In this document: piece after piece, positions 7,122 to 8,118 of the stretch | Layout of the letters: each line of letters starts with the position of its first letter | How positions within the stretch are numbered: the stretch's first letter is position 1 | NCBI GenBank assembly: GCA_021793945.1 | Contig: JAJYRT010000081.1 | Location: 1 to 8,118, forward strand | Direction of reading: 5' to 3' | From: Thermoplasmata archaeon | GTDB lineage: Archaea > Thermoplasmatota > Thermoplasmata > Thermoplasmatales > Thermoplasmataceae | DNA: 8,118 nt | Made by a program: the position numbers and the translations under genes | Notes under the pieces: generated by a model | Database searches by the model: none | Seen by the model: the letters and a program-made list of their open reading frames with translations, nothing else | Told to the model about the DNA's origin: nothing

Positions 7122-8078
7122 ATGGAAGTTCTCATTGAAACTAATACAGGCCCAAGACTGCGTGAACATCTGAAAGAGATTTCGAGGAATCTGGGGGTCG
7201 ACTTGGTGTTCAGTGATGATATAAAAGACAAATCCGGGTTTAAGGTCCTTCTTGTTGGGCAGACAAAACTCAGGCTTCTTTCGGAACTTGTTTCAGAAAT
7301 GCCGGGTCTCAGGATGATACAGACCTTATCTGCAGGGGTCGACATGCTTGATTTCCAATCCATCCCTGAGCACATACTTCTATGCAGCAACGCGGGAGCT
7401 TATTCTGACCCAATAGCGGAACACGTATTTGCAATGATTCTGGATTTAAGCAAGAATCTTACAAAGAACTACCTCAAGATGCGAGAGGGAATTTTCGACC
7501 AGAAAACTGTTAACAGAAGGGTTGCTGGTAAGAAGATAGGGATAATCGGCTATGGTGGAATAGGAAAGGCAGTAGCCGGAATAGCCAGGAAATTCGACAT
7601 GAAGATCCTTGCCATTTCACGATCCGGAGCCAGGGAAGACGAGGAATTCCTCGGAAACATCGATGATATTGATTACGTGCTTTCAAATTCCGATATTGTT
7701 GTGATATCTCTACCTCTCTCAAATTATACCCGTGGAATCATAAACTCTGCAAAACTGGAAATGATGAAGAAGGACGCAATACTGATAAACGTTGCACGCG
7801 CTGAGATAATAAACCAGAACGATTTGTTTGATCACCTTTCCAGGAACAAGGAGTTCAAGGCAGGCATCGACGTGTGGTGGACAGAGCCAATATCTAAAGG
7901 AAAATTTGAGACAGACTTCCCGTTCCTGGAACTTGAGAATCTTATCGGTTCACCGCATAACTCTTCAGTAGCTGAGGGGGAGACAGTTTATGCCTATGAG
8001 CAGGCTCTGACTAATGTTTCCAGATTTGTTCATAACCAGAATGTGAGAAATAAAGTAAACAGGTCCGATTATTCCTGA
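7122..8078 (+). CDS. D-isomer-specific 2-hydroxyacid dehydrogenase, substrate unknown
   Basis: Member of the family that includes glyoxylate/hydroxypyruvate reductases, D-lactate and D-3-phosphoglycerate dehydrogenases; it would interconvert a 2-oxoacid and a D-2-hydroxyacid in the cytosol. At 318 residues it has the short form, with no C-terminal ACT domain as found in many SerA proteins. Visible are LSAGVD (70-74), the Rossmann motif IGYGGIGKA (142-150), NVARAEIINQNDL (223-235) with catalytic Arg226, GIDVWWTEP (248-256) with Glu255, and GSPHNSS (276-282) with His279, so the Arg-Glu-His triad is intact. After the second Rossmann strand the sequence is AISRSGAR (164-171): no acidic residue and an Arg instead, which suggests NADP(H) rather than NAD(H) use. 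It starts at ATG 7122, divergent from hemA. Neither neighbour context nor active-site residues allow a substrate to be named. Confidence 0.88.
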   Translation: MEVLIETNTGPRLREHLKEISRNLGVDLVFSDDIKDKSGFKVLLVGQTKLRLLSELVSEMPGLRMIQTLSAGVDMLDFQSIPEHILLCSNAGAYSDPIAEHVFAMILDLSKNLTKNYLKMREGIFDQKTVNRRVAGKKIGIIGYGGIGKAVAGIARKFDMKILAISRSGAREDEEFLGNIDDIDYVLSNSDIVVISLPLSNYTRGIINSAKLEMMKKDAILINVARAEIINQNDLFDHLSRNKEFKAGIDVWWTEPISKGKFETDFPFLELENLIGSPHNSSVAEGETVYAYEQALTNVSRFVHNQNVRNKVNRSDYS

Positions 8079-8118
8079 TATCCGGATGCACAGCTTCTAA
8101 ATCGCTGGATGGAACGTC

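Noticed and set aside
7061..7390. A 109-residue minus-strand frame at the start of the dehydrogenase
   Set aside because: It is the reverse complement of conserved dehydrogenase coding sequence and spans the palindromic promoter region; its translation resembles no family.
8079..8118. Possible end of another gene in the last 40 bases
   Set aside because: A minus-strand TAG at 8097-8099 could end a gene entering from the right, but only six codons would be visible, which cannot be supported.
1..8118. CRISPR array, mobile element, toxin-antitoxin or defence system
   Set aside because: No spaced direct repeats, terminal inverted repeats, transposase or nuclease-like genes were seen; all six genes fit known housekeeping or metabolic families.

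Overview
The window looks like ordinary chromosomal housekeeping DNA from a euryarchaeon, most likely a member of the Thermoplasmata/Thermoplasmatales (inference). The evidence for this is an archaeal/eukaryotic-type isoleucyl-tRNA synthetase, a RaSEA-type radical SAM protein (archaeosine is an archaeal tRNA nucleoside), TATA-like boxes roughly 25-30 bases upstream of start codons with almost no leader, very short intergenic gaps, and mid GC content with AGG/AGA/ATA-rich codon use. No rRNA, tRNA, CRISPR array, insertion sequence or phage-like gene was seen.

Layout: positions 1-5016 are a minus-strand block read from right to left: RaSEA (5016-3937), then thiL (3928-2954), then ileS (2870 to the left edge, with its C-terminus missing). 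RaSEA and thiL are tightly coupled: the Shine-Dalgarno sequence of thiL overlaps the RaSEA stop codon. ileS has its own TATA-like element in the 83-base gap after thiL. A 36-base divergent promoter region (5017-5052) separates RaSEA from a plus-strand ICC-like metallophosphoesterase (5053-5862). The metallophosphoesterase runs tail to tail into hemA (glutamyl-tRNA reductase, minus, 7033-5765), and the two coding regions overlap by 98 bases. An 88-base divergent spacer (7034-7121) with a 15-base palindrome separates hemA from a plus-strand D-2-hydroxyacid dehydrogenase (7122-8078). The last 40 bases (8079-8118) hold nothing that can be called.

Functionally, three genes touch tRNA: ileS charges tRNA-Ile, RaSEA completes archaeosine in the tRNA D-loop, and HemA consumes Glu-tRNA-Glu to start tetrapyrrole synthesis. 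thiL makes thiamine diphosphate. The metallophosphoesterase and the dehydrogenase have clear families but no assignable substrate. I did not find a novel multi-gene system. The points most worth a second look are the 98-base convergent overlap, the symmetrical divergent promoter, the palindrome at the hemA promoter, the residues of the RaSEA C-terminal segment, and the likely NADP(H) preference of the dehydrogenase.
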